From the NCBI GenBank assembly GCA_947179155.2, contig OX359264.1:7976501-8040500 (forward strand): a DNA stretch of 64,000 nucleotides. Reading direction: 5' to 3'. The notes below the pieces were generated by a model, which searched no databases, was not told where the DNA came from, and was given only the letters and a program-made list of their open reading frames with translations. Positions within the stretch are counted from its first letter, which is position 1. Every line of letters starts with the position of its first letter. Made by a program: the position numbers and the translations under genes. Origin of the DNA: Hedera helix. Its lineage: Eukaryota; Streptophyta; Magnoliopsida; Apiales; Araliaceae. Positions 25,620 to 38,492 of the stretch are shown piece after piece.

Positions 25620-26085
25620 ACCATAATCTGAGGTGTTCAATTGGTTCCGTTTTTTTAATTTTTTATCGAATCGTTCGGTATTAATATAAGTTGTATCGGT
25701 TTTTTTTTTTTTATAATGGTATTTTCAGTACTCATTTTTTAGTATTTTTATAATTTTTGATGTTGGTATAAAAAAATTTGAATTCAATAAATACCGAAAA
25801 AATCATAATTAATAATATAATAATAATATAAATAATTAAATATATAAAAAATAAGTTTCTTATAAAAAAATCATAAATATATATATAATTATTATTTTTA
25901 ATTATATATATTATTATTCCGTATAAACCAAAAAATCGATACTAATAATGTACCGAACCGATACCGAAATTGATAATTCAGTATCCCTACCGGTTCTTAA
26001 TTTTTCGGTAATTTAGAATCGATATCAGTTTAATTTTTTTTTATACCAATTTAATTTTTTACCTATAAACACCCTTTACCATAAT
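25620..26085. mobile_element. Short hAT-type MITE with 8-bp TSD
   Basis: The element 25628-26077 (450 bp) starts CTGAGGTGTTCAATTGG and ends AACACCCTTT, matching the GGGTGTT-type terminal repeats of plant hAT elements. It is flanked by an exact 8-bp duplication ACCATAAT (25620-25627 and 26078-26085). Inside, CGGTATTAATAT/ACCGATACCGAA motifs are scattered. Its right end lies about 50 bases upstream of the putative TATA box of the LRR receptor gene. Confidence 0.7.
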
Positions 26086-26132
26086 TCTAAAAGATATTTT
26101 CTTCAGAAAAATTAATTAAAAAAAACCGCCAA

Positions 26133-26693
26133 ATATAAAAATCAAACTGAAACAGAACGTTCCTCAATACCCATCTTTTTCTATCCAGTCTGTGTCTCTC
26201 CATTTTTCTTCTTTTCTCAATCATTGTATCCATTTTTCTTTCTTGTTCCCTCTTTTCTACTGACAAAAATTCCCTTTAAAATCAAAGTTTTTCATTTCTG
26301 GGTCTTTTAACCCAACTCTCTGGCTTTTTTTTTTAGTGATTTGTGTTCAAGGGTTGTTGCAGATTCAAAGATTACTCCTAAGCTTGTTTTTCTTCTCTTT
26401 TGTCTTACCCCTTTTTTTCTAAGAAAAAATAAAATAAGGGATTTTGTTTTTGTTAAGTATTTTTCATCTTCTCCTTGATAAATCCTCCATTGTAATTTGG
26501 TTTGTTAATTTCTTTCTGCGTTTCTTAATAAACCCACTTTTTAGTTTTCTTGATTAATCAGTCTCTCTTGCTCTTTTTTATTTTACCCTTTTCATTTTTT
26601 GGGTCATTGTTACTTATAGATGAGTTCTTTCAGTTTTGGGCTCCTCTAGAAGTAGAAGTGTTCTTTTAGAGAGATTGCAGAATTGCAAAGGAA
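26133..26693 (+). promoter_or_regulatory. Putative TATA box and pyrimidine-rich leader of the LRR receptor gene
   Basis: ATATAAAA at about 26133-26140 is followed from about 26160 by some 500 bases rich in CT and TTTTC tracts, typical of a plant core promoter and long 5' leader. The leader holds short upstream frames. The transcription start is not determined. Confidence 0.4.
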
Positions 26694-29600
26694 ATGAGGT
26701 CATTTGCTCGAATTCTTTTATGGGTTTGTCTGGGAATGTTTCTTGCCACTTGCGATGCCTTTGCAGAAAGTGAAGGTACTAATTATCTGTTAAAATATGG
26801 TGTTATTTGTTCATAAATCTTGAATTTGTTACTCTTTGATATCAGTATAGTACTTAAATCAAATGTGGGATGTTATATTCATATTTCGAAAGATCTTGGA
26901 TGTTGTTGTTTTAAATCCACAGCATTTGTTTTTTTAAAACTAGCATATAAATTCATGTACATATTTCTGAATAAAAGTTCTTGATTCTTCACAGTTTATG
27001 CTCTGTCTGCCTTCAAGGAAGCTATATATGAGGACCCAATTTCAGCTTTGTCAAATTGGAATTCCCTAGATGAAAATCCTTGCGATTGGTCTGGCATTTG
27101 CTGCTCTATGAGTAGAGATTATGTTATAAAGCTGTAAGAACTTCTCTCTGTCCATTTAATATCATCATGTACCCAATGTTTAACAGTTAGGTCAGCTTAT
27201 TGGTAAAAACTTAACTGAAAAATATTAGTTTCTAACTTGCCATGTATAGAGCCTAATCTGAGCTTTAAATTTGCGGTGGAATTCTATTTACAGCAACGTT
27301 TCTGGGTCATCTTTAAAGGGATTTATTGCGTCAGAATTGCATCAACTCTCTTACTTGCAAGAGTTGTAAGAATTCGTTCTACAGTCTACACTATATTGAG
27401 CATCGTCTTTCATTTTATTTTTTGCAGCTTTAACTATTACTACATAATATGCAAATTAAATTTAACATTGCCGATGCTTGTAGAATTCTTCATGGAAACA
27501 CTTTCATTGGTATAATTCCCAAAGAAATTGGCTTGTTGAAATACCTTAGGGTGTTGGATTTGGGGGTGAACCAGCTATCTGGACCAATTCCTACTGAGAT
27601 CGGGAATTTAACCTGCATTACTAAAGTGTAAGTAAAGTTTGGCATTGGGCTTTATGTGTCGGACTTTGTTATTTAGTTATTTTTACCAGTTTGCGTAATG
27701 CTTATTTGTTCAGTTGTTTTGTTACAGAAACCTTCAGTCCAATGGGTTGACTGGGAGGTTGCCTCCTGAGCTTGGCAATTTGAAGTACCTTGAGGAACTT
27801 AGGCTGGATAGGAATATGCTTCAAGGAACTGTTCCTGGTAGTAATGGTTCACGAGTTGAATCCAACATGCATGGAATGTGAGTAGAATATCTTTCACCAG
27901 AAATATCTAATTTAGTTGCTATTTCCTATCCCACTCTATGCTGGCTGAATATTTAATCTGGTTTTGTTATCAATCCTGCTCTCTTTAAGTTAACATACAC
28001 TTGTGGTTTTACATTTGTTTTCTTTTTGCTGTGGTATATCAGTATATGTCTTGTGCTTAGGCTTCTATTTCACTTATGCTAAAATAAGTGCTAATTGAAA
28101 ATGCGTTGACAAGAATACTTCTGAGGAGAAAATAAAGATGGAAAATTAACTATATTTCCTAGTCTAACTAAGGTATTGTCAGTTAAAATATTTTGATCAC
28201 CTGTTATTTACAATCTGGATTGGTAATTTGAAAGTGTTTCAGATGCATGTGAAGTTTAGACATAATTGGTTAAATGTTCAGTTAGCCAGATGTTGGTACA
28301 TCCTCCTCAGAAATTTGAAATTTCTACATCCCTCCTACATTCATGATGAGTTCTTTGGAATTTAGTCATCTAATTTTGGATATCATTTGTTTCAGTTAAT
28401 CTAAGCTTATGGATAATACTTGGGATTATTACGGCTACTGAGTATATTCTTTTCCACTCATTTCCTGAATTGAATCTTGGGGGGAAATTTCTAAGGAACT
28501 TATTTGTGCCTACTTAGTAGAGAAAAGGAGGGGAGATGAAGGAGCATTACCTTGGATATATGTTAAGTCTTAGTTTGACTTCTGAAATTAGGAATGGGAA
28601 ACAGTAATTCCGATGTTAATTTGAAATTTAGGATTAAAATCTGTAAGCTAAATGCTCATGTTTGTTTGCAAAAAATTGTTTCAAATTCATCTTTCAATCA
28701 CAAAATCTGTTTATTGCCCCTATCAAAAAATGTATATTACTTATCAAAAAAAAAAATCTGTCTAATATTAATTGTTGTTGTTGCTCTGTCTAGGTCAGCA
28801 GCTCCTATGTTGCCTTCGTTGAATATTGGTATCATACTACTACTGTTATGAGCTTCACTACCTTATGATGTAGGAAAGTGTTCAAGAAAAAGACAGAAAC
28901 TCTTAATATGAGGAAATAATATATTGTTCTTATTTGTTAAAAAGTATTAGCTTTCAACATTTTGAATAACACCGTCATCATGATTGATTTAGTAAATTCA
29001 TTAATATCACTTAGAAATTGTAGCTAACATTGATATTGTTAGAGACAGGGAAAATGCCTTCACGAGGCAAAGTCAATTAAATTCGTGTTGCATCTAGCTC
29101 TCTTCTCTCGCTCTCATTTGACATGAGACAAAGACCATATCATAATCTTTTGCCGACACTTTCTTTTGGTCAAGTCTGTGGAGAGTTGGGATGTTTGGCC
29201 TATGAGCCATGCCTTGGCTACCTAGGAGGGTTCCTTTTTCACATGTATCTAGGTTCTTTTTTTCACATATATGTAGGTTCTTAAATTCATGTTCTGTTTA
29301 ATTTGCTACAGGTATGTCTCCAATGGGAATCCTACTGGTTTATGTCGCTCATCTCAATTAAGAGTTGCAGATTTTTCATACAACTTTTTTGTTGGGAGTG
29401 TGCCCAAGTGCTTGGATTATCTTCCAAGGTATCTTATACCTCCATTCTGCTGATTTATTTTTCTTCTTTATGTCTTCTTTGCTCATTCAGGTTTTGTATT
29501 CAGTTCCAGCTTTCGAGGGAACTGCTTTCTGGACAGAGATCCCAAGCAGCGACCTACTCTACAATGTGGTATGTTTTTGTATGTCTCTCCTTATTACTGT

Positions 29601-31510
29601 ATTAGCTGTTATCTTTGGAAAGAATGCATTTGAATTTTAAAAAAACATATGATGCCAACAAAGGCAATAGTATGAGCGTAAGTGACAGATTAAACACTAC
29701 TTTCTGAAATATCAAAAAGTGTTGATGTTCGACTTGGTATATTTAAAGTGTCTAATCGTTGATGTAATTCAGATGGTACTCCTCCTGCTAAGAGTCCTTC
29801 AGGAGTCAACACAAAACACCGACCTCTTGAAGATAGATCCAAGCATCAGGCTTCTTCAAAGCCACATTGGATTTCTGCTCTAGAGATAGTTTCAGGAGTC
29901 TTGTTCGGTTCTATCTTTCTCTTGGCTCTTTTCTTAGGTCTACGAAGATGCAAAAGTCAGTCTTCCATGATTATCCAGTGGAAAAAATCAGCAAGTGACA
30001 ACAATATGACAACTTGCATAGGTTAGGCGTTAAGTATCCTGATATATTGCATCTTAATTTTCGCAAGTGTTTTCCAGTTAAGATCACTCGTTAATCTTGT
30101 GGAATTTCGGTATAGATACTGGGATGTTAAAGGATGTACTTAGATACAGCAGACAAGAACTTGAAGTAGCCTGTGAAGATTTCAGCAACATTATTGGGTC
30201 CTCCCCGGACAGTGTAGTCTACAAAGGCATCATTAACGGTGGTCCTGAGATTGCTGTGATATCCCTTTGCATCAAAGAAGAGCACTGGCCAAGTTATCTT
30301 GAGCTCTATTTTCAGAAAGAGGTAACTGAACTTTTCCCGAGTATTTAACTTGAGAGTTTGCCAAATGCCTAGATACTGCAGAACCTTGATAGCAAGCTTA
30401 AATATTTACGTATTTCAGGTGGCAGATTTGTCAAGATTAGATCATGAGAATACAGGAAAATTACTAGGCTATTGCAGAGAGAGCTCTCCACTTACAAGGA
30501 TGTTGGTTTTTCAATACGCATCGAATGGAACGTTGTATGAGCACCTACATTGTAAGTAGTAAGGCTTTTATTTATGGGGTGGTTGTTCGATATACCTCCG
30601 TTGTTGAAACCTGGAGCTTTATTGAACTGCAGATGGGGAAGGATGTCAGCTAAGTTGGACTAGGCGGATGAATATTGTTATAGGCATCGCCAAGGCACTC
30701 AAGTATCTTCACACAGAAATAAAACCACCCTTTACTATATCTGAGTTGAACTCTAGTGCTGTTTATCTTACGGACGATTTTTCTCCAAAGGTATGCCCAA
30801 AAAACCTTTACTGATAACATAGAGTTTCAGGTTCTTTTTTGTGTATAAATAGTCCATAAAATGATAAAATACTATATCAATTACTAAAATATGCAAGATT
30901 TTCAAATTACTGCTCTGTCACCCCCATTAGTATATTCTGGCTGAGAAAATTCTATTGCTGCAGCTAGTTGATTTTGAGAGCTGGAAAACTATTATTTCAA
31001 GATCAGAGAAGAATTCTGGTGCTATTAGCACTGAAGGTGCTGTTTGTGTTCTTTCAAGTTCACTCGAGGGGCGCCATGTGGATGTCCAAGGTAATATTTA
31101 CGCATTCGGAGTACTTCTGCTGGAACTTATTAGTGGGAGACCTCCATACTGCAAGGACAAAGGATGCTTGGTAGACTGGGTAAGTACTCTTTTAACTTTT
31201 ATAGTCCAATTTTATGAAATACTTTTATAGCAATGACGCACCAAACCTGAATGTTCTTCTGCAGGCTAAGGAATATCTTGACCTGCCAGAAAAAATGTCA
31301 AATGTGGTGGATCCCGAGTTGAAACATTTCAGATTGGATGATCTGAAAGTGATATGCGAGGTGGTTAGCCTTTGCATCAAACCAACTCCAACAGTCCGAT
31401 TGACAATGCAGGACTTTTGCACCATGTTGGAAAGCAGAATCGACACTTCTACATCTTCTGAGCTTAAGGCATCATCTTTAGCATGGGCAGAACTTGCGCT
31501 TTCATCGTGA
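26694..31510 (+). CDS. LRR receptor-like pseudokinase (At1g63430/At5g41180 type)
   Basis: Thirteen exons: 26694-26775, 26995-27133, 27294-27365, 27484-27627, 27728-27877, 29312-29428, 29504-29568, 29773-30021, 30116-30321, 30419-30551, 30633-30790, 30964-31179 and 31265-31510; 658 residues. Residues 1-24 form a signal peptide. An LRR N-cap (NPCDWSGICC) precedes about five LRRs; exon 3 is 72 bases and exon 4 is 144, the one- and two-repeat size. Residues about 289-314 cross the membrane, and about 345-640 are kinase-like. The kinase lacks a normal glycine loop, has Ser where the VAIK Lys should be (IAVISL), has no HRD motif and reads DFE instead of DFG. It is thus predicted to be a catalytically dead plasma-membrane co-receptor. 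The C-terminal ELKASSLAWAELAL is a family hallmark. Ligand unknown. Exon 7 has an alternative upstream AG at 29490 that would shift frame. Confidence 0.93.
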
Positions 31511-32500
31511 CCAAGTCAAAGTTAACACACTGTAAAGTAGAAAAATACAACTATAATACCCTCCTCATTTTAACCATTTTTCTCTTTCAATTACCTTTGA
31601 GATCATGTAAATGCTAGTGTGGAAGAAGAGACAATAGTTTTATGAATGACAAAATCCACTTGTCATTGTATACCATAGGCAGATAGGCAAATCTGTGAAG
31701 TTCTGAAATTTTGCTGGGTATTGAATAGTAAGCAATTACAAAAATTTCTTTCTTTTCCATTTTGTTTAGTTTACCTCCATAGCTTATGATTTGATGTACT
31801 TCAGAAAATATTTACACAAATACATAATCAGGTATCACAATTACTTATTTCACCTGTCGGACAGTTGAAAGGCTGAACTGTCGCCTATTTTCTTCTTATT
31901 GTTTTAGCGCATTGTCTCATAATACCATAAATTATGATAATTCGTCACTTTCACGTGAATAGTAAGTGAGTTCTATGTTAACACGAGGGGTTGTGATATT
32001 ATCAAAAAGTCTGGCAAATAACGACTCCCCATGTTATAATATCGCTGCTCCGAATGATATATACATTCAAATTTCTGAGAAATTTCTCTGATGAAGACAA
32101 TAAAGTGGGTAAGGTAAGTGGTCTTTGGCTCTTTCGTAGGCCAAGGCACTGATTAACTATAATCTTAAAGTTGTAATATTGTTGCATGATTGAAGGAATA
32201 TTAAAAGATTAGACAGGAGCAGTTGGGTTATGCTGGAATACACGTGATATGTCTTGCAGGCTCATTTTCCAGAGGGATAAAAAGTATTGATAAAACTCCT
32301 TTCAAATGTTTGAATTTTGACTAGATATACCAAACAATTTTACTTCTTATCCTTGAGTTGCTGCTACCTCCTTATTCAAACCTTGATTATGATAGCTTGG
32401 TTGTTTTTATTCTTTGTACTATTTCTTGATTAGGACCTCTACAAATATCCTTCCAACTGAGTAAGAAACATTTTGTTGTAAAAATCAATTTGATTTAACT
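31511..32500. other. Intergenic DNA downstream of the LRR receptor gene
   Basis: It presumably begins with the 3' UTR (AATAC/ATAATA signals about 31540-31660). No further coding exon was recognised. Confidence 0.5.
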
Positions 32501-32509
32501 CATAACTTT

Positions 32510-33700
32510 TGATACGATCCTGACTAGGGCTACATCAAACGAGGAGGATTCAATTCAATTTCAGTTGGACCAATTTCGATAATTAGAGCTAAAAGGGCTT
32601 AATGAAGGAATTAATAGACTAATTCAAGGTATTTTGACTCGAGTCAATTGCAAGGGAAATTCAAGGTAAATTAATTGGGCTAAAATGTGTTCAAGGATGT
32701 TTAAAATGAAGCTTGATTCGAGCCTAATTCAAACTCATTTCAATGATCCGCTAGGGAAGAATAAATTATATGACTTGGGTCTTCTAAACTCAACATATTC
32801 AACAAGCCCAAATCAAGACGAGCCAAATCATCAAATCCATGTTCATTTATGTTGCCTAATTCTCAGCAAAACTATGTTCCAATTCATGGAAGGATTAGCA
32901 TTCACTGGACAATATGAATTTCCAAACATAGCAAGGAGTTCACAAACTAATCACTCGGCAACACAAGTTCAAAAATATGGCAAAGGCATTAGAATTTCGG
33001 CTAAGGAATGAGCAACTTGAAGGTTCAATGCATGGAAGGGAAAACACAAGGAAAAATCAATCATCGAGCAGCCAATCAGACCAAGCGACGAAAGGTCAGA
33101 GCGTTGCATCCCCACAAAGAAGCGGGCGCCATAAACCCAAGACCAGCATTCATGCCAGCGCCTTGAAGAAGCTCCGCAGCTCCAGCCCAAGCACCGCAAC
33201 GCCTAAAACTAGCACCATAGCGCTAGCCATCCGAGAAGCCTTCTATTGAACAGCGCCGCAGCACAGAAATACAGCACCTGGGACGCGGATTTTAGTTAAT
33301 TTTCAGCATTTTTAGGATTTTTACTTCCTTATTTAATTAAAATTCTTATATAATTTTATTTTCTTTTGTTTTAAGGATTAGGGTAAATTATTACTGGTAT
33401 AAATAGGGATCAAGAGCTATTGTATTTATTAAACAATTTTCAGATTAATCAAAACTTGTGAAATTTTCTCATCTTTTGGTTCTTTAAGAATTTTTAAGTG
33501 TTTTCAATTTTTCTTAAAATTCAACAATCCATAATTAAGTATGTCGTCTTTATATAATATACCAAGATTCTTGTCTTTTTATAGACAAATAGTCAAGATT
33601 TCATTGAACACCGTTTAAATACATCAATTATTGATTATACCATGATTTTTGTTTACATATAAGCAACGGATCAAAGTATCGTTGGTGTCCACCAATATAA
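32510..33700 (+). mobile_element. Probable LTR-retroelement remnant
   Basis: A short coding tail at about 32512-32590 (DTILTRATSNEEDSIQFQL then stop) resembles the C-terminus of gypsy polyproteins. Downstream, GGTATAAATAGGGATCAAGAG at about 33397 has the look of an LTR TATA/R region, followed by ATCAAAACTTGTGAAATTTTC. LTR borders were not found. The relatively GC-rich frames at 32685-33249 have no recognised domain. Confidence 0.35.
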
Positions 33701-34137
33701 TTTTGCTAAAAAAAAATGCTCTGGACAACGACCACTTTACGCAAGCATAAGTGGAGCTTATCAGCTTTGAATCACCGGCTTCCATCATGATTACTCAAAG
33801 CAATCACACTAGAACTTGAATGATGCTGCCTCTTATATGATGTGCAAGGCACGTGCTCAGCTCAACATTCTTCATCAAATAGTTATGAATAATTGCAGTT
33901 TTAATTTATGTATATTATAATTAAGAAATCACGGAATAACATGAGAAAATAACATAATGTTGCATTCAGGCCTTGACGGAAACATTCATGACAAATATTA
34001 ATATTATAGATACTCTATTATCGTTGCAAAGGCACTTAGGCTTTGCTATTCAAACAACCAACAAAGTTTCAACGCCAAATTCTCAAAACAAAATTGCAAG
34101 ACTACATGAATGACAAAATTTTAGCTTAGAATATAGT

Positions 34138-37100
34138 CTAATGCTTAGAACGAGAGTAATGATTGTCATTAGGATTCCTCTTTCCACTGAAAACTGACAA
34201 GGCTTTCCTTACAGGAGGCTGCAGCGGAGCTCTCTTATCAGTATGGTGGAGAAAGATGTGATTTGTGGCAAAGATGTCGTCTTCCTACAAAATGATTTAC
34301 ATAGAAGGCCTAAGTTTAGTTCATATAATAATTTTTTGATAGGTTAGTTTAAATAATATAAATTTGAATCACTTCACATGCAGCAAACCCATAGATACCA
34401 ACAGAAAGAGAAAAACAAACCGAATAAAACCGACCTCTTTACTCTTCTTTTTCGTCTTGGGGTAAAGGAATTTCTGTGGTAGTTGATCTTCACGTAAAAC
34501 AGGGTTCTTGGTAATGGCATCTCTTCCTCCTTGAGGCATAGGCAGTGAAAACTGCACATGGATGACCATATTGCAACATCAATAAGAAGCAACTTAGAGT
34601 GAAACAGAAATCAAGAGTAAGCATCAACCATAAGCCCTAGTGCCACACATCGCCACCAGAATTCAAGCATTAAATATCTTCCTAAGGTATTGAGCACCGT
34701 CAAGTAAGCAAATTCATGCTCACATTAAAGAAGAAAATAGCAGGACTAGAGTTCATCCTCGAGTTTCATTTTTAAATATGATATGATGACTATTACAATT
34801 AACACATCAACCAGTGTTATGCTGAACTAGACTGAAAGGAGGTGGTCAACCAGTTTCACATCTTCGCATTTACATAAGAAATTCTACTGCAAATATACGA
34901 AGATCTGAAACATGCTTCTTTAAATACTAAATAATACTCCCCCACTTTTCAAAATTAGAGATACATTTTAAAAACATATCTCTAAAATTAATTAGAAATG
35001 TGGTAGTAGGAACAACATAGTACTCAAGATATCTAAATAGAAGTAATGGCATGTGAGAAACTTCATGTTACTTTATAGTCCAAAAATAAATATGCATCTC
35101 TAATTTTGAAACGGACTAAAAATGAAAATGTATCTCTAATGTTGGAATTGAGGGATTATGCTCAACTTTTTTTTCCAACAATTATATATAAGTTGTTATA
35201 AAATTAACCGTATGGAACTTATCACAAAAAATGTAATCCCTATAGAAACCTTTTAAAATTAACCTAGTTTTGTAATACACAATTCAGACATTTAATTGAT
35301 ATCAAGAACTGTTACCAAGAACCTTCCCCAAATTGATGTCCGGTTGGCTCTGATTATTATGGTTAAGTTCGTCCTAAATGCTGAATAGTTAAATAAATCC
35401 TCATATACTTACTTTTGTGCCACGCAAGGAAATACGTGGTCTCCGAGCTGCAAGGACAATGCCATTTTCACCAACTGTAACAGCTACCTTGCGTAAAGTA
35501 CCCCCATTACCACACTTGGGGCAGAAGATTCTACCAATTTCTGTAGTCACCTTGTAGCATGCATGGCATTTTAGAATCCATCTGAAAATATGAACATAAT
35601 TAGAAGCGCATATACTCATCCACTTGTAAGATACCCTAGCAATACTAAAGAAGAATTATGCCTACTAACTGGAACAAATTTCTCATAAGTTCAAATATAG
35701 CTAACATAATAATTCATAGTTTGCGACACATATGGTGCAAACAAATCCATGATAAGAATCAAGTGCACAAGAAAACAAAGTGCCCAGTGGCAAGCACCAT
35801 GACAAAATAAAAGTAAAAGATAATATACCTGTGAAGCTCGCGTATCTGCATTCCTCCAGGCGCCAACAGGCGTAAACCCATCTGCAGAAGAACATTTTGC
35901 ATTGCAAAGTCACTGGTTATACAAGCCACACTAGAGTCAGATAAGGATCTTAGCGTCCAACTCTGTTCACTACTATTATCATCCATAAACGATGAATCAA
36001 CACTGTCACCGATCTGGCTTGTGATATCTTCAGCTTCATCTCCTTCATCAGATATATTTCCACAGTTATCAACAGGTTCCACAGAATTATTATATTCAGG
36101 TCCTTGAGGGGAATTCCTCAACTCGTTACCATCTTGAAGGGTCTTCGATGAATCATCTTCCAGCCTCATTTGATTCAAAATTGTGGTAAGATCTCCCTCT
36201 CCTGTTTTCCCTGCTGTTATTTTACTTCCCTCGGAATTCCCATTTTCAACACGTGCTTCATCACAACTCTCGTCCATCAGCAGATCTGGGCATCCTGTGT
36301 CCTCATGATGGTCATTTCCCATGTTAATTGCTGCATCTTTCTGACTATCTTTCTCAGCTGATGCCTCGTACGTTTCACGTCTAGCCTTTCGTCTAAGAAA
36401 TCTTCTATGGGTACTTCGACTGACGGCAGGTAGCCAATCATCAGCATTATTATTGGATTCTCCCAGAGATGCATCGACTCCATCTGCAACCATCTTTTTT
36501 CCTTCGATACTTACCTCTTTTTTCTTAGCAAAATATTTCCTAGATTTATTAAAACTACCATCACCGGTCTCTTGGTCTTCAGAATGAGATTCAACTCCAT
36601 TTCCCCTTGAACCATCTTCCACACTATGATGTTCATCTCCAGGAATGACATTCAAATTCAAATCTTTCAGAGGGAGGATTCTTGAATCAGGGTTTGATCC
36701 ATCCCCATTTGCATGCTCTAGCGCTTCCCACTCTTCCAAATTAGGAACATTGGAGCCCCAGCCAGGCAAGTCTTTCTCAGGGAGCCTCTTCACATTAACC
36801 GTATGAATAGGGGGAGGACTGTCTCTAAGATGTTTAGTCCCGTGGATCTGAGCCTCTAATGTATAAGTCAAAGCAATGAGCTTGAGATCAACATCTGACA
36901 GGGTTTGCAGATCACCAGTAGCCCTTGCAAAGTTGATGACTGCCACAGCATATACAAACTTCAATAGCAATCACAACAAATGAAATACCAAAACTTTGTC
37001 ATCTATTATTAACCCCAAACTTTCGATCTTCAGCAACAAATATAACCATCATGTAAAAGTTGACAATGAGAAATGCTAAGTTCCCCCAATTGCACAACCA

Positions 37101-38464
37101 CTAATGACTCAACGGCATTGTTAAAATTAATTGACAAGTCAAATCCCATTACCCATTATTTTGTAAGTTGAACAAAGATTTGATGTGAAACATTAGCAGG
37201 TGCACATATCAAGCGCATATATTAGTAGTATGTAGCATTACTTTAACAATAATTAATCACCATAAAATGGAATTACTACACAAAAACTGCATCTACGCAA
37301 AAGAAAGTTCCACAATAAACTTCTAAATAACTCAACAACGAACACAAGTAGAATCTATGAAGACTATAGCTTTTTAATGTCTTCCTTACACACTAGAATC
37401 CATTATTTCCATTAGTGTTACTATCTACTTCTGCTTATAATTTGGAGGAAGAATGAGTCAGTAGTCTGTAGCCTCTTTGGCGAAAGTTTTCTAGTTTATT
37501 AAGTATTTATTTAACAAATTCCAATTTACTGATTTACACCCATATAAGATGAAACTGTATAAACTAAGAAATTTATTTCATTTGATAGTTATCTCCAAGT
37601 CAACCATACAAGTTTTTCCAAAATATAAATCCATTACAGGTGGATAGGGAAAAAAGTGATATTCTCAATGCTACATTTTTTAGGGAAAGAAAATGCATTT
37701 TCCATTTTCTTTCCTATTTCAGTTAATTTTTGTTCCCTTCATATTTCAGTTAATTTTTGTTCACAAAGAAATACATCAATTGGACCACTTTTTGTGGACA
37801 TCCAAAGTTTTTTATTTCTCTTGAGCTTCCATCATATTAGCAAATTTTCAGCCTTCCTTAAATTAGTCACTCTGTTCCACAAAAAGAGTTTCATTTCCAA
37901 ATGTTCTTTTGTTCCAAAAAGTGTACTCTTTTATTTCTAGTTGTATAAAATGAATCAATTTTTCATCATAATTTCATTATCTAAGAACTTATTATAACTA
38001 GGAGTAAAACAAAGAAAAAAAAATACATCATTAATATTCACAAATTTTGCAAATGGGACCTTTTTTGTGGAATGGATGGTCAATATGTGTGAATATGCTT
38101 ATGCAAACATAAAATTGACAAAACAAGGACCTTTTTTGAGAGAATCAGGAGACGGTTCCTTGATATCAACGGAAAAAGGTAGCAAATTGAGACTGTGACG
38201 GGACCTTGGGTCACGGACCTCATCTATTACTTCCGAAACGGAGACAAACTTATCGGCGCGGTTATGAAGCTTCTCTCCTCCTTGTATGATAGCGTTTGCG
38301 TCCACCACCGCCACGGCGATGCCTTTCGTCGGCTTGCAGTTGCCGACGAATACTCCGTCGGCGGCGGAAGAGTCGGGATGGCCATTTCGTTGTTGATTTG
38401 GTGGTGGTGGCGGCTGCTTGACTATGTTGCTCCAACATGGAGTAGGTTTAGGGTTTGGCTCCAT
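34138..38464 (-). CDS. NOB1: NOB1, PIN-domain endonuclease for 18S rRNA 3' maturation
   Basis: Five exons on the minus strand: 38464-38131, 36939-35829, 35581-35413, 34551-34435 and 34284-34138; GT-AG introns, 625 residues. NOB1 cuts site D at the 3' end of pre-18S rRNA during final cytoplasmic 40S maturation. The PIN domain shows acidic residues in VAVVDANAII (Asp55), SVSEVIDEV (Glu78) and GDLQTLSDVDLKL (Asp127/Asp129). A long acidic low-complexity insert in exon 2 is usual for plant NOB1. The zinc ribbon is CHAC...CPKC, encoded at the start of exon 3, and the C-terminus is basic. Family blocks such as RLPEKDLPGWGSNVPNLEEW and FSLPMPQGGRDAITKNP confirm the call. It converges on the LRR receptor gene. 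A frame reading through intron 1 (FVYAVAVINF) is not the true exon edge, because phase requires the AG at 36940. Confidence 0.95.
34935..35158. mobile_element. Stowaway-like MITE in NOB1 intron 3
   Basis: Inverted ends TACTCCCCCACTTTTCAAAA and TTGGAATTGAGGGATTA enclose repeated GAGATACATTTT/AAAATGTATCTC motifs. It lies wholly inside the intron 34552-35412. Confidence 0.5.
36940..38130 (-). other. NOB1 intron 1 (1.19 kb)
   Basis: The largest NOB1 intron. It holds a direct repeat (TATTTCAGTTAATTTTTGTTC at about 37717 and 37741) and GGACCTTTTTTGTGGA-like motifs that recur around 37785 and 38056, so it may contain a small MITE. No coding. Confidence 0.5.
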
Positions 38465-38492
38465 GGTCGAATTGAGAGAGAGGTAGACAGTA

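Noticed and set aside
29491..29503. Alternative upstream acceptor for exon 7 of the LRR receptor gene
   Set aside because: Using the AG at 29490 shifts frame; the AG at 29503 keeps the conserved FRGNCFLDRDPKQRP segment in frame.
32977..33249. 90-codon Ser/Lys-rich frame
   Set aside because: Lies in a probable retroelement remnant; no recognised domain and two overlapping frames are equally open.
35759..35828. C-terminal extension of the NOB1 exon 2 frame
   Set aside because: Read-through into intron 2. The GT donor at 35828 joins to the zinc-ribbon exon, restoring the conserved family sequence.
37656..37940. 94-codon frame
   Set aside because: Falls inside NOB1 intron 1; AT-rich and repeat-bearing.
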